Shown here: in pieces, positions 47,398 to 58,606 of the stretch
Position numbering within the stretch: position 1 is the stretch's first letter
Layout of the letters: each line of letters opens with the position of its first letter
Assembly: GCF_023702675.1 (NCBI RefSeq)
Contig: NZ_CP098478.1
Span: 2,790,001-2,854,000 of the forward strand
Length of the DNA stretch: 64,000 bases
From: Acinetobacter sp. C26M
GTDB taxonomy: Bacteria; Pseudomonadota; Gammaproteobacteria; Pseudomonadales; Moraxellaceae
Reading direction: 5' to 3'
Program-made: the position numbers and the translations under genes
Notes under the pieces: model-generated
What the model saw: the letters and a program-made list of their open reading frames with translations, nothing else
Database searches by the model: none
Told to the model about the DNA's origin: nothing

Positions 47398-47510
47398 TGA
47401 GTACTGTATAAGTGCTTGTTGTATTTTTTATGACTAGATAAATCGCACTTCCCGACATGGAAGAGACAACAGCGTTATAATATTGTTCATTTCCTCAATC
47501 ACACACGCCT

Positions 47511-47990
47511 ATGAAAATCCGCATTCTCACCATTGGTCAAAAAATGCCTGCTTGGGTGCTGACTGGATTTGAAGACTATTTCAAACGCATTCAGCCTTTT
47601 GTACAAACTCAGGTCGTTGAGCTTCCTATGGCAAAACGCGGCAAAAATGACTCCGAAGCAGATATTTTGAAATACTGTCAAATTGAAGGTGAAAGTATTC
47701 TCAATGCACTCAAATCCAATGAAACCTTGATTGCTTTAGAAGTGGGTGGACGTGAATTAAGTACTGAAAAGCTGGCAGATACCATGAAGCTATGGATGCT
47801 TGAAGGTAATGATATTGCGATTGCGATTGGTGGTCCAGATGGACATTCCGATGCTGTCCGTAAAGCGGCTGCTTGGCATTGGTCACTGTCAAAACTGACC
47901 ATGCCACACCCAATGGTACGTATTTTGTTGATTGAGCAACTTTATCGCGCGATGACGATTAATCATAACCACCCTTACCATCGTGCTTAA
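47511..47990 (+). CDS. rlmH: 23S rRNA (pseudouridine1915-N3)-methyltransferase
   Basis: 159 aa SPOUT-class methyltransferase of normal length. Motifs: MKIRILTIGQKMPAW at the start, ALEVGGRELSTEKLA, AIAIGGPDGHSDAV (the knot and SAM site, about 103-116) and the C-terminal EQLYRAMTINHNHPYHRA. It methylates pseudouridine 1915 in helix 69 of 23S rRNA. No strong ribosome site before the ATG. Confidence 0.96.
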   Translation: MKIRILTIGQKMPAWVLTGFEDYFKRIQPFVQTQVVELPMAKRGKNDSEADILKYCQIEGESILNALKSNETLIALEVGGRELSTEKLADTMKLWMLEGNDIAIAIGGPDGHSDAVRKAAAWHWSLSKLTMPHPMVRILLIEQLYRAMTINHNHPYHRA

Positions 47991-48090
47991 AACTGTTCTA
48001 ATTTTAGAACAACATGTTGAAACTTAAGGGCTGTCATATCGATGCCCATTTTGTCAGGATAGGCTTATATTCCTTCTCAGGTAGTTATTT

Positions 48091-48864
48091 ATGGATCTGC
48101 AAACTTTACCCGGATTATTTATCTCACATGGTTCACCCATGCTTGCGCTTGATCCAGAACAAGTGGGTCCAGCACTTCATCGCTTGGGTAATAATCTCCC
48201 TAAACCTCAAGCTATTGTGGTAATGTCCGCGCACTGGGAAAGCCAAGCCTTAGAGGTCAATACATCAACTCGACCACAAACCTGGCACGACTTCCGTGGC
48301 TTTCCTCCTGAGCTATATGACATTCGTTATCCCGCAGCTGGTGCACCAAAACTGGCAGAAGAAATTCTTACACGATTTGCCGAAGCAGGGATTGCTGCGC
48401 ATGCAAACAGTACCCGTCCGCGTGATCATGGCGTCTGGATGCCTCTATTGCACATGTATCCGGATGCAGACATCCCAGTGATTGAGATTTCGCTGCCGAT
48501 CCAAATGAATGCAGATGAAATCTATAAAATTGGGCAGGTTCTATCTCCATTACGCGAGCAGCAAATCCTGTTGATCGGTTCGGGTAGTATTACTCATAAC
48601 CTTGCTGAGCTGTCATGGCAAGCAGATGCCGATGTACCAACTTGGGCCAGCACTTTCCGCAATACAGTTGTCAGTAAACTGACCCATCAAGATTATGATG
48701 CAGTGCTGGACTGGCCAACGCTTCCTTATATCCAGCGTAACCATCCAACACTAGAGCACCTTGCCCCACTCTTTTTTGCGATGGGCACAGGCCATCGCTT
48801 CAACGTCGTGCATAGCAGCTTCTCGATGGGTTCTTTGGGTATGGATATTTATCGCTTTGATTAA
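48091..48864 (+). CDS. ygiD: Class III extradiol ring-cleavage dioxygenase, YgiD/4,5-DOPA dioxygenase-like
   Basis: 257 aa. Metal-ligand histidines are recognisable: H13 in FISHGSPM, H48 in VVMSAHWES, one in GSGSITHNL and one in the C-terminal TGHRFN region; HDFRGFP (from residue 66) is the family signature. YgiD/DODA enzymes cleave catechol rings such as DOPA; the native substrate in bacteria is uncertain. AGG lies about 9 nt before the ATG. Monocistronic by appearance. Confidence 0.88.
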   Translation: MDLQTLPGLFISHGSPMLALDPEQVGPALHRLGNNLPKPQAIVVMSAHWESQALEVNTSTRPQTWHDFRGFPPELYDIRYPAAGAPKLAEEILTRFAEAGIAAHANSTRPRDHGVWMPLLHMYPDADIPVIEISLPIQMNADEIYKIGQVLSPLREQQILLIGSGSITHNLAELSWQADADVPTWASTFRNTVVSKLTHQDYDAVLDWPTLPYIQRNHPTLEHLAPLFFAMGTGHRFNVVHSSFSMGSLGMDIYRFD

Positions 48865-49054
48865 ATATCCAACTAGGTCACATAAAAATAAAATGGGCTT
48901 GCTGAAAATAACGGCAAGCCTATAAATCTGCTATATTTTCCAAAATTTTACAAATAGAAACATTTAACAAACTTAATTGCTAAAAGGATGACATGTTCTC
49001 TTTTTAAGAATACTTTAAGCTTATGTCTGTTATTTATTTATCGTTGTTTTGAAT

Positions 49055-50161
49055 ATGAAAATCAAATATTTAGTTCTTGCATTACTTCCGCTTTCTTTAA
49101 TGGCGTGCCAAACTGTGCAAAATGTAACTGATAATGTAATTTCTCAAATTAATACAACTGCTGTAAAAAACTTAACTGAATATAATTGGACTTACCAAGG
49201 TTCTAAGGCTTCTAAGCCTTTAGTGTTATCTTTTAACGCTGACCAAAAACTTGCAATCCAAACTGGCTGTAACAACCAAGGCGGTACTTGGGCTGTTGAA
49301 GGCAACAAAATTGTAACCTCTCCACTTGTATCAACAATGATGGCTTGTGCTGATGATTTAATGCAGCAAGAGCGTTTATCTGCTGACATCTTCAGCGAGA
49401 AAAAAGTACCATTTGAAATCAGCACAGTAAATGGTCAAGCAATTTTGACAGTTACTGATGCTAAAGGTCAAAAGCATGTATTTACAGGTGCAAAAGTGGC
49501 AAATAGTAACGTATTAACCAACTACACTTGGTCATATCAACCTGCTAATACTAAGCGTCCAATCGTATTAAGCTTCTTAGCGAATGATCGTTTATCTGTA
49601 GATACAGGTTGCAACCGTTTAAATACATCATGGAAAATTGAAAATGGTTTAATCGCTACAGGCGACGGTGCATCAACCATGATGGCATGTGAACCAGCAT
49701 TGATGGCACAAGAAAAATTCGCGGGTGATCTTCTACAAAAACGTCAAATCGCGTTTGAAGTAAATGCAACCAATCCAGAGCAACCAACATTGGTAATCGC
49801 GGATGCTAAAGGTCAAAAATATACTTTCGTTGGTAAAATGACCCCTGAAGCGAAATACCAGTCTGAAGGTAAAACTGTTTTCTTGGAAATTTCACCAGAA
49901 ACTAAGTCTTGCACAGGTGTTGCTCCACAAACTTGTATGCAAGTTCGTGAAATCAAATATGATGACAAAGGTTTGAAAACTTACGCGGATAAAAACTGGT
50001 CATTGTACTACGGTCAAATCGAAGGTTTTGAGCACAACCCACAACAACGTGTGATTGTACGTGTTAAACGTTTTGACATTAAAAATCCTGCTGCTGACCA
50101 ATCAAGCATTGCAGACGTACTCGATATGGTTGTTGAGCAAGAAATTGTGAAAAAACCATAA
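49055..50161 (+). CDS. META-domain lipoprotein with two META repeats and a DUF4377-like C-terminus
   Basis: 368 aa. Lipoprotein signal peptide with lipobox LMAC (Cys about 18). Two homologous META/HslJ-type domains follow (about 45-145 and 155-255), each with a W(S/T)YQ entry, a TGCN motif (QTGCNNQGG; DTGCNRLN) and STMMAC; then a C-terminal domain (about 270-365) with CTGVAPQTCMQVRE, resembling DUF4377. HslJ-like proteins in E. coli are linked to novobiocin tolerance and heat shock. The start is the ATG at 49055, not the TTG two codons earlier. Function unknown; outer-membrane lipoprotein by inference. Confidence 0.8.
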   Translation: MKIKYLVLALLPLSLMACQTVQNVTDNVISQINTTAVKNLTEYNWTYQGSKASKPLVLSFNADQKLAIQTGCNNQGGTWAVEGNKIVTSPLVSTMMACADDLMQQERLSADIFSEKKVPFEISTVNGQAILTVTDAKGQKHVFTGAKVANSNVLTNYTWSYQPANTKRPIVLSFLANDRLSVDTGCNRLNTSWKIENGLIATGDGASTMMACEPALMAQEKFAGDLLQKRQIAFEVNATNPEQPTLVIADAKGQKYTFVGKMTPEAKYQSEGKTVFLEISPETKSCTGVAPQTCMQVREIKYDDKGLKTYADKNWSLYYGQIEGFEHNPQQRVIVRVKRFDIKNPAADQSSIADVLDMVVEQEIVKKP

Positions 50162-50175
50162 TTTCATTTAGAAAT

Positions 50176-50207
50176 AAAAAATCCGATGCTTTGTCATCGG
50201 ATTTTTT
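50176..50207. terminator. Bidirectional terminator between META lipoprotein gene and gdhA
   Basis: 13-bp stem (AAAAAATCCGATG / CATCGGATTTTTT) with a 6-nt loop and T-runs in both directions; serves the two convergent genes. Confidence 0.9.
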
Positions 50208-50249
50208 ATGAGAATTCCCTCTTCATTAAAGAAAGAATTCTTAAGATTT

Positions 50250-51596
<1,347 letters not shown>

Positions 51597-51929
51597 TCAC
51601 CCCCAAGCTTGTGATTTATCTTGGTGCTAAAAATGCACCAAAATAGAGTTTTCACCTATTAAATACAGATTACTATTTCATCACAATATTATTTTTAAGC
51701 TTAACTATTTTTATTAATTAAAATCATAATCTTATGTTAATAAATATTCATTATTTATATAATAAATACAGGTCAAAAGTGTAGAAGAAGTCGCATTTCA
51801 ACAGAAAGGTAGATTCATTTAAAAATTAAATTGCACTAAAAAACACCACCAAAAGCACTATTTTTAAGCACAACCTATTTTCATCTGTATGGATATTTTT
51901 CGATTGCTTCGCCGCGATAAATCATTATT
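51597..51929. other. Intergenic region gdhA / rnfB, AT-rich
   Basis: About 330 bp between divergent genes, presumably carrying the gdhA promoter. I see no gene, RNA or terminator; the only clear signal is the rnfB extended -10 at its right end. Confidence 0.5.
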
Positions 51930-51938
51930 TGCTATACT
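51930..51938 (+). promoter_or_regulatory. Extended -10 promoter of rnfB-nth
   Basis: TGCTATACT is an extended -10 (TGn followed by TATACT) 33 nt before the rnfB start codon; no good -35 lies 17 nt upstream, as is usual for such promoters. Confidence 0.6.
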
Positions 51939-51971
51939 AAGCTCCCTGTTTTTTTGCTTCATCCTCGATAC

Positions 51972-52769
51972 ATGTCCCCAACTGCACAACATGCGCTTAT
52001 TGTCCAAATTGACCAACTATTACCACAAACACAATGTGGTTTATGCGGGCATCGTGATGGCTGCTTACCTTACGCAAAATCAATTGCAGAGGGTGAGGAA
52101 GCCAATAAATGTGTGCCTGGTGGACAACCTGTTGCAGATGCACTGGCAGCCTTGTTAGCGCGCCCGCAACTCAAAGCTGAACCTAGCGTTTGGGATATTC
52201 AACTCGATGGTCGACCACAACGTATCAAAGCAGTAATTCGTGAAGATGAATGTATTGGCTGTACCAAATGTATTAGTGCCTGCCCTGTCGATGCGATTAT
52301 TGGTAGTGGCAAGTTGATGCACAGTATTTTAACTGACCTGTGTACAGGTTGTGAGTTATGCATCCCGCCTTGCCCAGTCGACTGCATTGATCTCGTCGAA
52401 GATACCCAACCTTTACCTACCACAACACAACGTACGGCTGAACAGGATGATTTAAGACATCGTTATTACGCACATATCCAACGTGAAGAAAAACGTCGCT
52501 TGAGCCGTAAAGGGCCAATTGTACGCGCTGAAATTGATGTGGAATTCTTCGCCCAATTTTCTCAAGCACTCAATAATGTGCCGGTGATAACCTTGGCAGA
52601 TAAGCAGAAAGAAAACACCACACTCGATGCAAAAACAACAATCGAACTTGCAAAAGTACGCACCCAGATTAAAAAACTCGAAAAACAACTCAGTGTTCGG
52701 GCTGACGAATCAAAGCAAGCCCAATTGATTGCTTTACAACAACGTTTAACAGAATTGCAGGAGGTCTAA
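51972..52769 (+). CDS. rnfB: RnfB-family iron-sulfur protein (orphan, no membrane anchor)
   Basis: 265 aa. N-terminal 4Fe-4S domain with C22, C25, C31 and C47 ([15 protein letters not shown] ... KCVPGG), one residue longer between C25 and C31 than in E. coli RsxB. Two ferredoxin motifs follow ([16 protein letters not shown] and [16 protein letters not shown], about 85-130). The last ~100 residues are charged and coiled-coil-like. The usual N-terminal transmembrane helix is absent, and no rnfA, C, D, G or E gene is nearby. It is probably a soluble electron carrier, cotranscribed with nth as the E. coli rsx-nth order would suggest. ATG 51972 is preferred to an upstream in-frame TTG. Confidence 0.85.
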   Translation: MSPTAQHALIVQIDQLLPQTQCGLCGHRDGCLPYAKSIAEGEEANKCVPGGQPVADALAALLARPQLKAEPSVWDIQLDGRPQRIKAVIREDECIGCTKCISACPVDAIIGSGKLMHSILTDLCTGCELCIPPCPVDCIDLVEDTQPLPTTTQRTAEQDDLRHRYYAHIQREEKRRLSRKGPIVRAEIDVEFFAQFSQALNNVPVITLADKQKENTTLDAKTTIELAKVRTQIKKLEKQLSVRADESKQAQLIALQQRLTELQEV

Positions 52770-53456
52770 ATGTCCGTAAAAAATATGACTAAAAAGCAGA
52801 TCCAGACCTTTTTTGAACGTTTACGTGAACAGAGACCACATCCTCAGACAGAGTTGAACTATTCCTCCCCTTTTGAGCTACTGATTGCAGTATTGCTGTC
52901 TGCCCAAGCAACTGATGTCAGTGTCAACAAAGCCACAGATAAACTGTATCCTGTTGCCAATACCGCTCAAGCCATTTTAGACCTTGGAATTGATGGTTTA
53001 AAATCATATATCAAGACCATTGGCTTATATAATTCTAAAGCTGAAAACGTGATTAAAACCTGCCGAATTTTAGTGGACCAATATCAAGGGAAAATTCCAG
53101 AAACACGTAAAGAGCTAGAGGCACTCCCTGGTGTTGGGCGTAAAACGGCGAATGTGGTGCTGAATACTGCCTTTGGTCAACCCACCATGGCAGTTGATAC
53201 TCATATTTTTCGTGTCGGTAACCGTACAGGTTTAGCTGTTGGAAAAAATGTGTTAGAAGTGGAAGATCGCTTGATTAAAGTGATTCCGAAAGAATTTATT
53301 ATTGATGCCCACCACTGGCTGATTCTCCACGGACGTTATTGCTGTATTGCAAGGAAACCGAAGTGTGGTGAATGTATCGTTGCTGATGTCTGTAACTGGC
53401 CAGATCGTTTTGAATTTGGTGCAAGCAAACCAATCGCAATAAAAAACCTCAGTTAA
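52770..53456 (+). CDS. nth: Endonuclease III
   Basis: 228 aa. Helix-hairpin-helix and catalytic Lys125 in LPGVGRKTANVV, catalytic Asp143 in AVDTHIFRV, and a 4Fe-4S cluster with C192-x6-C199-x2-C202-x5-C208. It removes oxidised pyrimidines and nicks the abasic site. The ATG follows the rnfB TAA directly, so the two are cotranslated; a second ATG at codon 6 would match the E. coli start better. About 15 residues extend beyond the last cluster cysteine. The stop lies in the loop of a bidirectional terminator. Confidence 0.95.
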   Translation: MSVKNMTKKQIQTFFERLREQRPHPQTELNYSSPFELLIAVLLSAQATDVSVNKATDKLYPVANTAQAILDLGIDGLKSYIKTIGLYNSKAENVIKTCRILVDQYQGKIPETRKELEALPGVGRKTANVVLNTAFGQPTMAVDTHIFRVGNRTGLAVGKNVLEVEDRLIKVIPKEFIIDAHHWLILHGRYCCIARKPKCGECIVADVCNWPDRFEFGASKPIAIKNLS

Positions 53457-53470
53457 TCCTGAGGTTTTTT
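53441..53470. terminator. Bidirectional terminator holding the stop codons of nth and the small membrane protein
   Basis: 12-bp stem (AAAAAACCTCAG / CTGAGGTTTTTT) with a 6-nt loop TTAATC; both convergent stop codons lie in or beside the loop. Confidence 0.88.
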
Positions 53471-53635
53471 TTGCTGTTGCAGTTTCGGATGTAATTGGCG
53501 AGCTTTACCATTCAATTTATTTTCCAAAGCCTGCTGTTTCTGCACATGACGCAGCATTTTCTGACTTTGATACAAAAGAAATAACAGTAAGATAACGCTG
53601 AAAATGACCACTAAAATTAAAACGACTTTTAGCAT
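53453..53635 (-). CDS. Small single-pass membrane protein, 60 aa
   Basis: Residues 3-21 form one hydrophobic helix (VVLILVVIFSVILLLFLLY), followed by a basic, Q/K-rich cytoplasmic-type tail. GGAG stands 7 nt upstream of the ATG. The stop overlaps that of nth by 4 bp on the opposite strand. No family recognised. The good ribosome site, transmembrane helix and shared terminator support a real gene. Confidence 0.65.
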   Translation of the reverse strand: MLKVVLILVVIFSVILLLFLLYQSQKMLRHVQKQQALENKLNGKARQLHPKLQQQKKPQD

Positions 53636-53650
53636 GAGCTTTCTCCAAAT

Positions 53651-53679
53651 AAAAAGAGCTCTGTATTCAGAGCTCTTTT
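53651..53679. terminator. Terminator of adk
   Basis: 12-bp stem AAAAGAGCTCTG / CAGAGCTCTTTT with loop TATT, 18 bp past the adk stop on the minus strand. Confidence 0.88.
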
Positions 53680-53696
53680 AAAATCGGCAACTTAAA

Positions 53697-54362
<666 letters not shown>

Positions 54363-54433
54363 TCATTTAAAAACAATAAATCTTAAATTGAGCAATATCA
54401 TACAGACTTATCACTCAACCAACATCAAATTAA

Positions 54434-55747
54434 TTATAAGAAAGCAACAAATAAGTGAATTAAACCAGCAAAGAAACCAGTCACCCCACCGAGTACAATT
54501 AAGATCCACTCATCTTCTTGGAACGCAGGGCGCAATAAGTTTTGGAACTCTTTCGGTGTTAGTTCACGGATGCGGTCTCTAAACATTTGAAAGATCTTCT
54601 GCGCGCGACTTGCATTCAAAGCTGGGTCACATACTGGTCCCATGGTAATTTCAATTGAGCGATCAATCAAGTCGGTCTTGAGTCTAGCATATTCTCTTGG
54701 CCCTAATGAAAGCTGCAAAGAGGTTCTGACCAACGGGGTTTCCATAATTTCATTGATATGACGCTTGACAATTCGACGTGTTTTGTCTTTTTTACTGCCA
54801 TACATCATTTCAGTCATGATTGACTTTAAGGTGATTAAATCTTCCGTCACCACACTCGCAAACACATCCGAAACCTCCTCTTGACGCTTCATAAATGCAC
54901 CCTGAACGTTATATGTACCAATCTTTAACACAGGTACAATCCAAGGGAATTTACGGTCTTTGGTTAGACGGAAAATCTGCGGATAACGAATATAATGTGG
55001 CTCAATCGGATTAAATACCATCCAAATCGCAATCCAGTTGGTTAAAAATCCCCAAATTGCTGCCCAAAACGGAACAGTCCAATGCCATGGCACGACAAAC
55101 CAAACGATCATCTGAAAAATACCAAAGAACATCCCGATTAACGCACTGATATGCCAAATAAAGTTAATTTCTTTTTGGCCCACTTTCAGGAACATGCGCA
55201 CCATTAAACGGCGATCACCTTCCATCTGACTGACCACCATTTCACGCATATCTACCAGTGACTCAACGTTCATGGTCAGCTCAGTCACCAATTCTTTTAG
55301 CGTGGTTGGTAACTGTTTATGTGCTTGCGCATAAATACGACGTTTAATCGAATAAGGTAGGTTTTCCCAAAGTACTGCATTACGATCAATCATCACCTCA
55401 TCAATCAGATGCTCAAGCTCAAAACCAACTTGTTCCCCAATGATCATTGCCATATCTTCGGGATCCATTGCTTCTAAAAACTCTCGCAATGAACCTAATT
55501 TAGATAAAGTATTGTCGGTAATGATGCCTGAAATACGTCCAGCTTTACGTGGCACAATCCCTTGCCAACCTACAGGTAATGGTCCTAAATGGAATCCCCA
55601 AAAATTAATTGGGTAAAATACCATTTTTAATGCCATCCACACGTGCGCCCAAGTTACAAAGGCGGTCACAGGAATGATACTTAAGACTGCCAGATGGTCA
55701 GGTCGATTTAAGAAAATCTGCCACAATTCATTGACGTAATCAAACAT
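54434..55747 (-). CDS. DUF445-family membrane protein
   Basis: 437 aa. Hydrophobic segments at about 15-45, two near 195-245 (LIGMFFGIFQMIVWFVV; PFWAAIWGFLTNWIAIWMVF) and one at the C-terminus (ILIVLGGVTGFFAGLIHLFV). The motif GWQGIVPRKAGRISG near residue 58 and WNxIEP-type FNPIEPHYI are typical of the DUF445 (YjiN-like) family, whose function is not known. It lies upstream of adk with 83 bp between, possibly cotranscribed. Confidence 0.8.
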   Translation of the reverse strand: MFDYVNELWQIFLNRPDHLAVLSIIPVTAFVTWAHVWMALKMVFYPINFWGFHLGPLPVGWQGIVPRKAGRISGIITDNTLSKLGSLREFLEAMDPEDMAMIIGEQVGFELEHLIDEVMIDRNAVLWENLPYSIKRRIYAQAHKQLPTTLKELVTELTMNVESLVDMREMVVSQMEGDRRLMVRMFLKVGQKEINFIWHISALIGMFFGIFQMIVWFVVPWHWTVPFWAAIWGFLTNWIAIWMVFNPIEPHYIRYPQIFRLTKDRKFPWIVPVLKIGTYNVQGAFMKRQEEVSDVFASVVTEDLITLKSIMTEMMYGSKKDKTRRIVKRHINEIMETPLVRTSLQLSLGPREYARLKTDLIDRSIEITMGPVCDPALNASRAQKIFQMFRDRIRELTPKEFQNLLRPAFQEDEWILIVLGGVTGFFAGLIHLFVAFL

Positions 55748-55808
55748 GCATGACTCTCAGAATTATTGATACATAATGGCCTTTAAAAGAATGAACGTTA
55801 CTTCCCTC

Positions 55809-56327
55809 TTATAAACCAAAACTTAAAGTGTAAGAAAACTGAAGAACAGGCTCTGATTTTTTCACAGTGTTTCCATCGCCATCTTCTATTTTTTCACGTA
55901 CTCCGGCACCTACGCTGAATGTGCTAATGCGTTCACTATTCAACCAGACATAAGCAAGATCAGCACCAACACCTAAATTGGCTTTTTCTTTACCGCCATA
56001 ATTTCTACTATCTAAATGCCCCGCATAGACACCTATGTAATAACCATTTTTATCTGTACCCGTTAAATAATACGGATAACGAAAGCCAACTTGCCCACCC
56101 GCTTCATTGTCATCATTTAAAAATGCACCCGCTTTGGCGTAGGCAATACCGTATGGGTTTACCCATTCAAGGTTCGCGTGTAATAATTTCTTGGTAAAAC
56201 CTGCACCTATATTCCATGTTGAAACGTTCGCATCTTTTAATTTAGGCTCAGGCTTAAATGGATTGTCATCCGCATGACTTAAGCCTGTAAGTGTTAAAAC
56301 CGATAATAAAAGGCAAATTTTTCTCAT
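55809..56327 (-). CDS. Exported protein, probable small outer-membrane beta-barrel
   Basis: 172 aa. Start ATG 56327 has GGAG 6 nt upstream (the ATG four codons earlier overlaps that site). Signal peptide cleaves near SHA-DDN. The mature part is made of alternating amphipathic strands (ANVSTWNIGAGFTKKLL, EAGGQVGFRYPYYL, ANLGVGADLAYVWL) and ends LQFSYTLSFGL; the strand-like end suggests an outer-membrane barrel although the last residue is Leu. No specific family recognised. Confidence 0.65.
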   Translation of the reverse strand: MRKICLLLSVLTLTGLSHADDNPFKPEPKLKDANVSTWNIGAGFTKKLLHANLEWVNPYGIAYAKAGAFLNDDNEAGGQVGFRYPYYLTGTDKNGYYIGVYAGHLDSRNYGGKEKANLGVGADLAYVWLNSERISTFSVGAGVREKIEDGDGNTVKKSEPVLQFSYTLSFGL

Positions 56328-56566
56328 TATTTTCTCCATTTTCCCTAAGAGTGTATTGGAAAATCCTATTTCAAACTGTTTGTGACTTTAACAGAATTAT
56401 TTTGCTTCTAGTATACAAGACCATACAATTTTAATGTCTGCAAAGTCAAAAGCTGTCGCACCATCATTTGCATGATTTGTTGAAAATTCTACAGTATGAT
56501 CATTCAACTTACGTTAAAATGCGTAGCCTTTATATTCTCTCCATTTTGTAATTAAGTCGACACCCT

Positions 56567-58606
56567 ATGAAACAGCACTTTCCTTTAAAAAATATGCAAC
56601 AAGAAAAGCGCATTTATAAGGGTCGAATCTTTTTTGCAATCTTTGTCGTGGCTATTTTTCTACTTTTATTGATCTGCCGTTATGCATATTTACAGATCGT
56701 TCATTACGATGATTTTACAACAGCATCAGATAAGAACCGTATTCGGTTACAACCCTTAGCCCCCGCTCGTGGATATATCTACGATCGTAACGGTGTGCTA
56801 TTGGCAGATAACTATCCAGTTTTCACTGCAACACTGAGTCGTGCTGATGTCAGCGATATTGACGAAACCATTACTCGTCTAATTCCGATTTTAAGTTTGA
56901 CGCAAGATGATGTTGAACGTTTTAAAAGCCGTGTGAAAACCGCACGCAAAACAGAACGCCTCGCGATTAAGCTAAATTTAACTGAAGCCGATATTGCCAA
57001 ATTCAGTGAAGTCAAATATGCCTTTCCTGGGGTAAAAATTGAAACTCAGATGACCCGTTACTACCCACATGGTGAGTTATTCGCCCATGTGATTGGTTAT
57101 GTGGGTCGTATTAATGACAAAGAACTCAAATCCATTGATAAGGATTTATATGCAGGGACCAACCTGATTGGTAAAATTGGGGTAGAGAAAAGCTATGAAG
57201 ACCTATTACATGGTGTACCAGGCTACGAGTCAGTTGAAGCTGATGCACATGGTAATGTACTGCGCAATCTAGGTCGTCAAAACCCTACCCGTGGTAATGA
57301 CCTGTATCTGTCTATTGATTATGGCCTGCAAACCATTGCAGCAAAACAATTGGCGGATCGTCGTGGGGCAATTGTTGCTATAGACCCTCGCACAGGGGAA
57401 ATCCTTGCACTGGTCTCTAGTCCAAGTTTCAATCCAAACTTATTTGTTACGGGGATTAGCTCAAAAGATTATAGCGGACTGCGTGATAATCTGGATCAAC
57501 CGCTTTACAACCGTGCAGTTCAAGGTGCTTACCCTCCTGGCTCGACCATTAAACCGATGTTTGGCTTAGGTGGTATTCATTATGGTCTTGTTGATTGGAG
57601 CACCGCGATCTCCGATCCAGGTTATTTCTCACTGCCAGGTGATAGCCATCGTTTCCGTGACCATAAGAAAAGTGGTCATGGCTCAGTCAACATGCATAAA
57701 GCGCAAATTGTGTCATGTGATACCTATTTCTACGTCCTGTCTTATCGCATGGGCATTGAAAAAATGAATGACTGGATGCGCCAATTTGGTTTTGGTGAAA
57801 AAACAGGGGTCGATTTACCAAGCGAAAGTTCAGGTCTTTATCCAAGCCCAGAATGGAAAATGCGTACTCGTAAATCTAAATGGCTAAAAGGTGAAACTAT
57901 TTCTGTCAGTATTGGTCAAGGTGCATTTACTGCAACACCATTACAATTGGCTATGGCAACTGCAATCACAGCCAATAAAGGCTCGCATGTCACACCGCAT
58001 GTACTCAGAGAAAGTAAGGGATCTAAGAAATTTACTGTACATAATGCCCCTGACGGCAAAATCCAGTTTAATGGTACAGAACAAGATTGGACCAATATGC
58101 ATGATGCGATGGTGGATGTGATTCAATCTGGCACAGGACGTGGCATTAAAGGTGGCTTGCAATATTCAATTGCAGGTAAGACAGGTACAGCTCAAGTCAA
58201 AAGTATTGCTCAAGGAAAACGCTATAACGAAGCAGCACTTTCCTCTAGACAGTGGGACCATGGTTTATTCGTTGGTTTTGCACCTGCCGACAATCCTGAG
58301 ATTGCGATTGCTGTGGTTTGGGAAAATGGTAAACATGGTGGTTCTGCTGCCCAATTGGCACGTCCAATATTTGACTATTGGCTGGTAACTCGTAAAAAGA
58401 ATCCACTCCGCCCTGCCAGCCATCAAGTCAGTGGTGGCTTAATGACTGCGGGAATTAAACCTGGTGAACTACCAAGCAGCAGTATCTCAACCACAACAAC
58501 ACAGAATGACCAAGCGGCTTCGACACCAGCCACTTCGTCTGCCCCAGCCTCCATGCCTGTTACACCAACAACGGCTGTTCCACCTGCTGATGGAGTCACT
58601 GAATAA
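56567..58606 (+). CDS. mrdA: Penicillin-binding protein 2 (peptidoglycan transpeptidase)
   Basis: 679 aa. One N-terminal membrane helix (about 20-43), the PBP dimerisation domain with a conserved PARGYIYDRNGVLLA, and the transpeptidase domain with Ser326-T-I-K329 (active site), S383-C-D385 (SxN-type motif) and K538-T-G. It cross-links peptidoglycan for lateral elongation with RodA, which is not adjacent here. The last ~50 residues are a Ser/Thr/Pro/Ala-rich periplasmic tail. Its TAA stop overlaps the ATG of rsmD by one base. Confidence 0.95.
   Translation: MKQHFPLKNMQQEKRIYKGRIFFAIFVVAIFLLLLICRYAYLQIVHYDDFTTASDKNRIRLQPLAPARGYIYDRNGVLLADNYPVFTATLSRADVSDIDETITRLIPILSLTQDDVERFKSRVKTARKTERLAIKLNLTEADIAKFSEVKYAFPGVKIETQMTRYYPHGELFAHVIGYVGRINDKELKSIDKDLYAGTNLIGKIGVEKSYEDLLHGVPGYESVEADAHGNVLRNLGRQNPTRGNDLYLSIDYGLQTIAAKQLADRRGAIVAIDPRTGEILALVSSPSFNPNLFVTGISSKDYSGLRDNLDQPLYNRAVQGAYPPGSTIKPMFGLGGIHYGLVDWSTAISDPGYFSLPGDSHRFRDHKKSGHGSVNMHKAQIVSCDTYFYVLSYRMGIEKMNDWMRQFGFGEKTGVDLPSESSGLYPSPEWKMRTRKSKWLKGETISVSIGQGAFTATPLQLAMATAITANKGSHVTPHVLRESKGSKKFTVHNAPDGKIQFNGTEQDWTNMHDAMVDVIQSGTGRGIKGGLQYSIAGKTGTAQVKSIAQGKRYNEAALSSRQWDHGLFVGFAPADNPEIAIAVVWENGKHGGSAAQLARPIFDYWLVTRKKNPLRPASHQVSGGLMTAGIKPGELPSSSISTTTTQNDQAASTPATSSAPASMPVTPTTAVPPADGVTE

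Noticed and set aside
47339..47400. Terminator hairpin near 47.38 kb read as a second lon terminator
   Set aside because: lon already has a strong terminator 150 bp earlier, and a separate promoter lies between the two.
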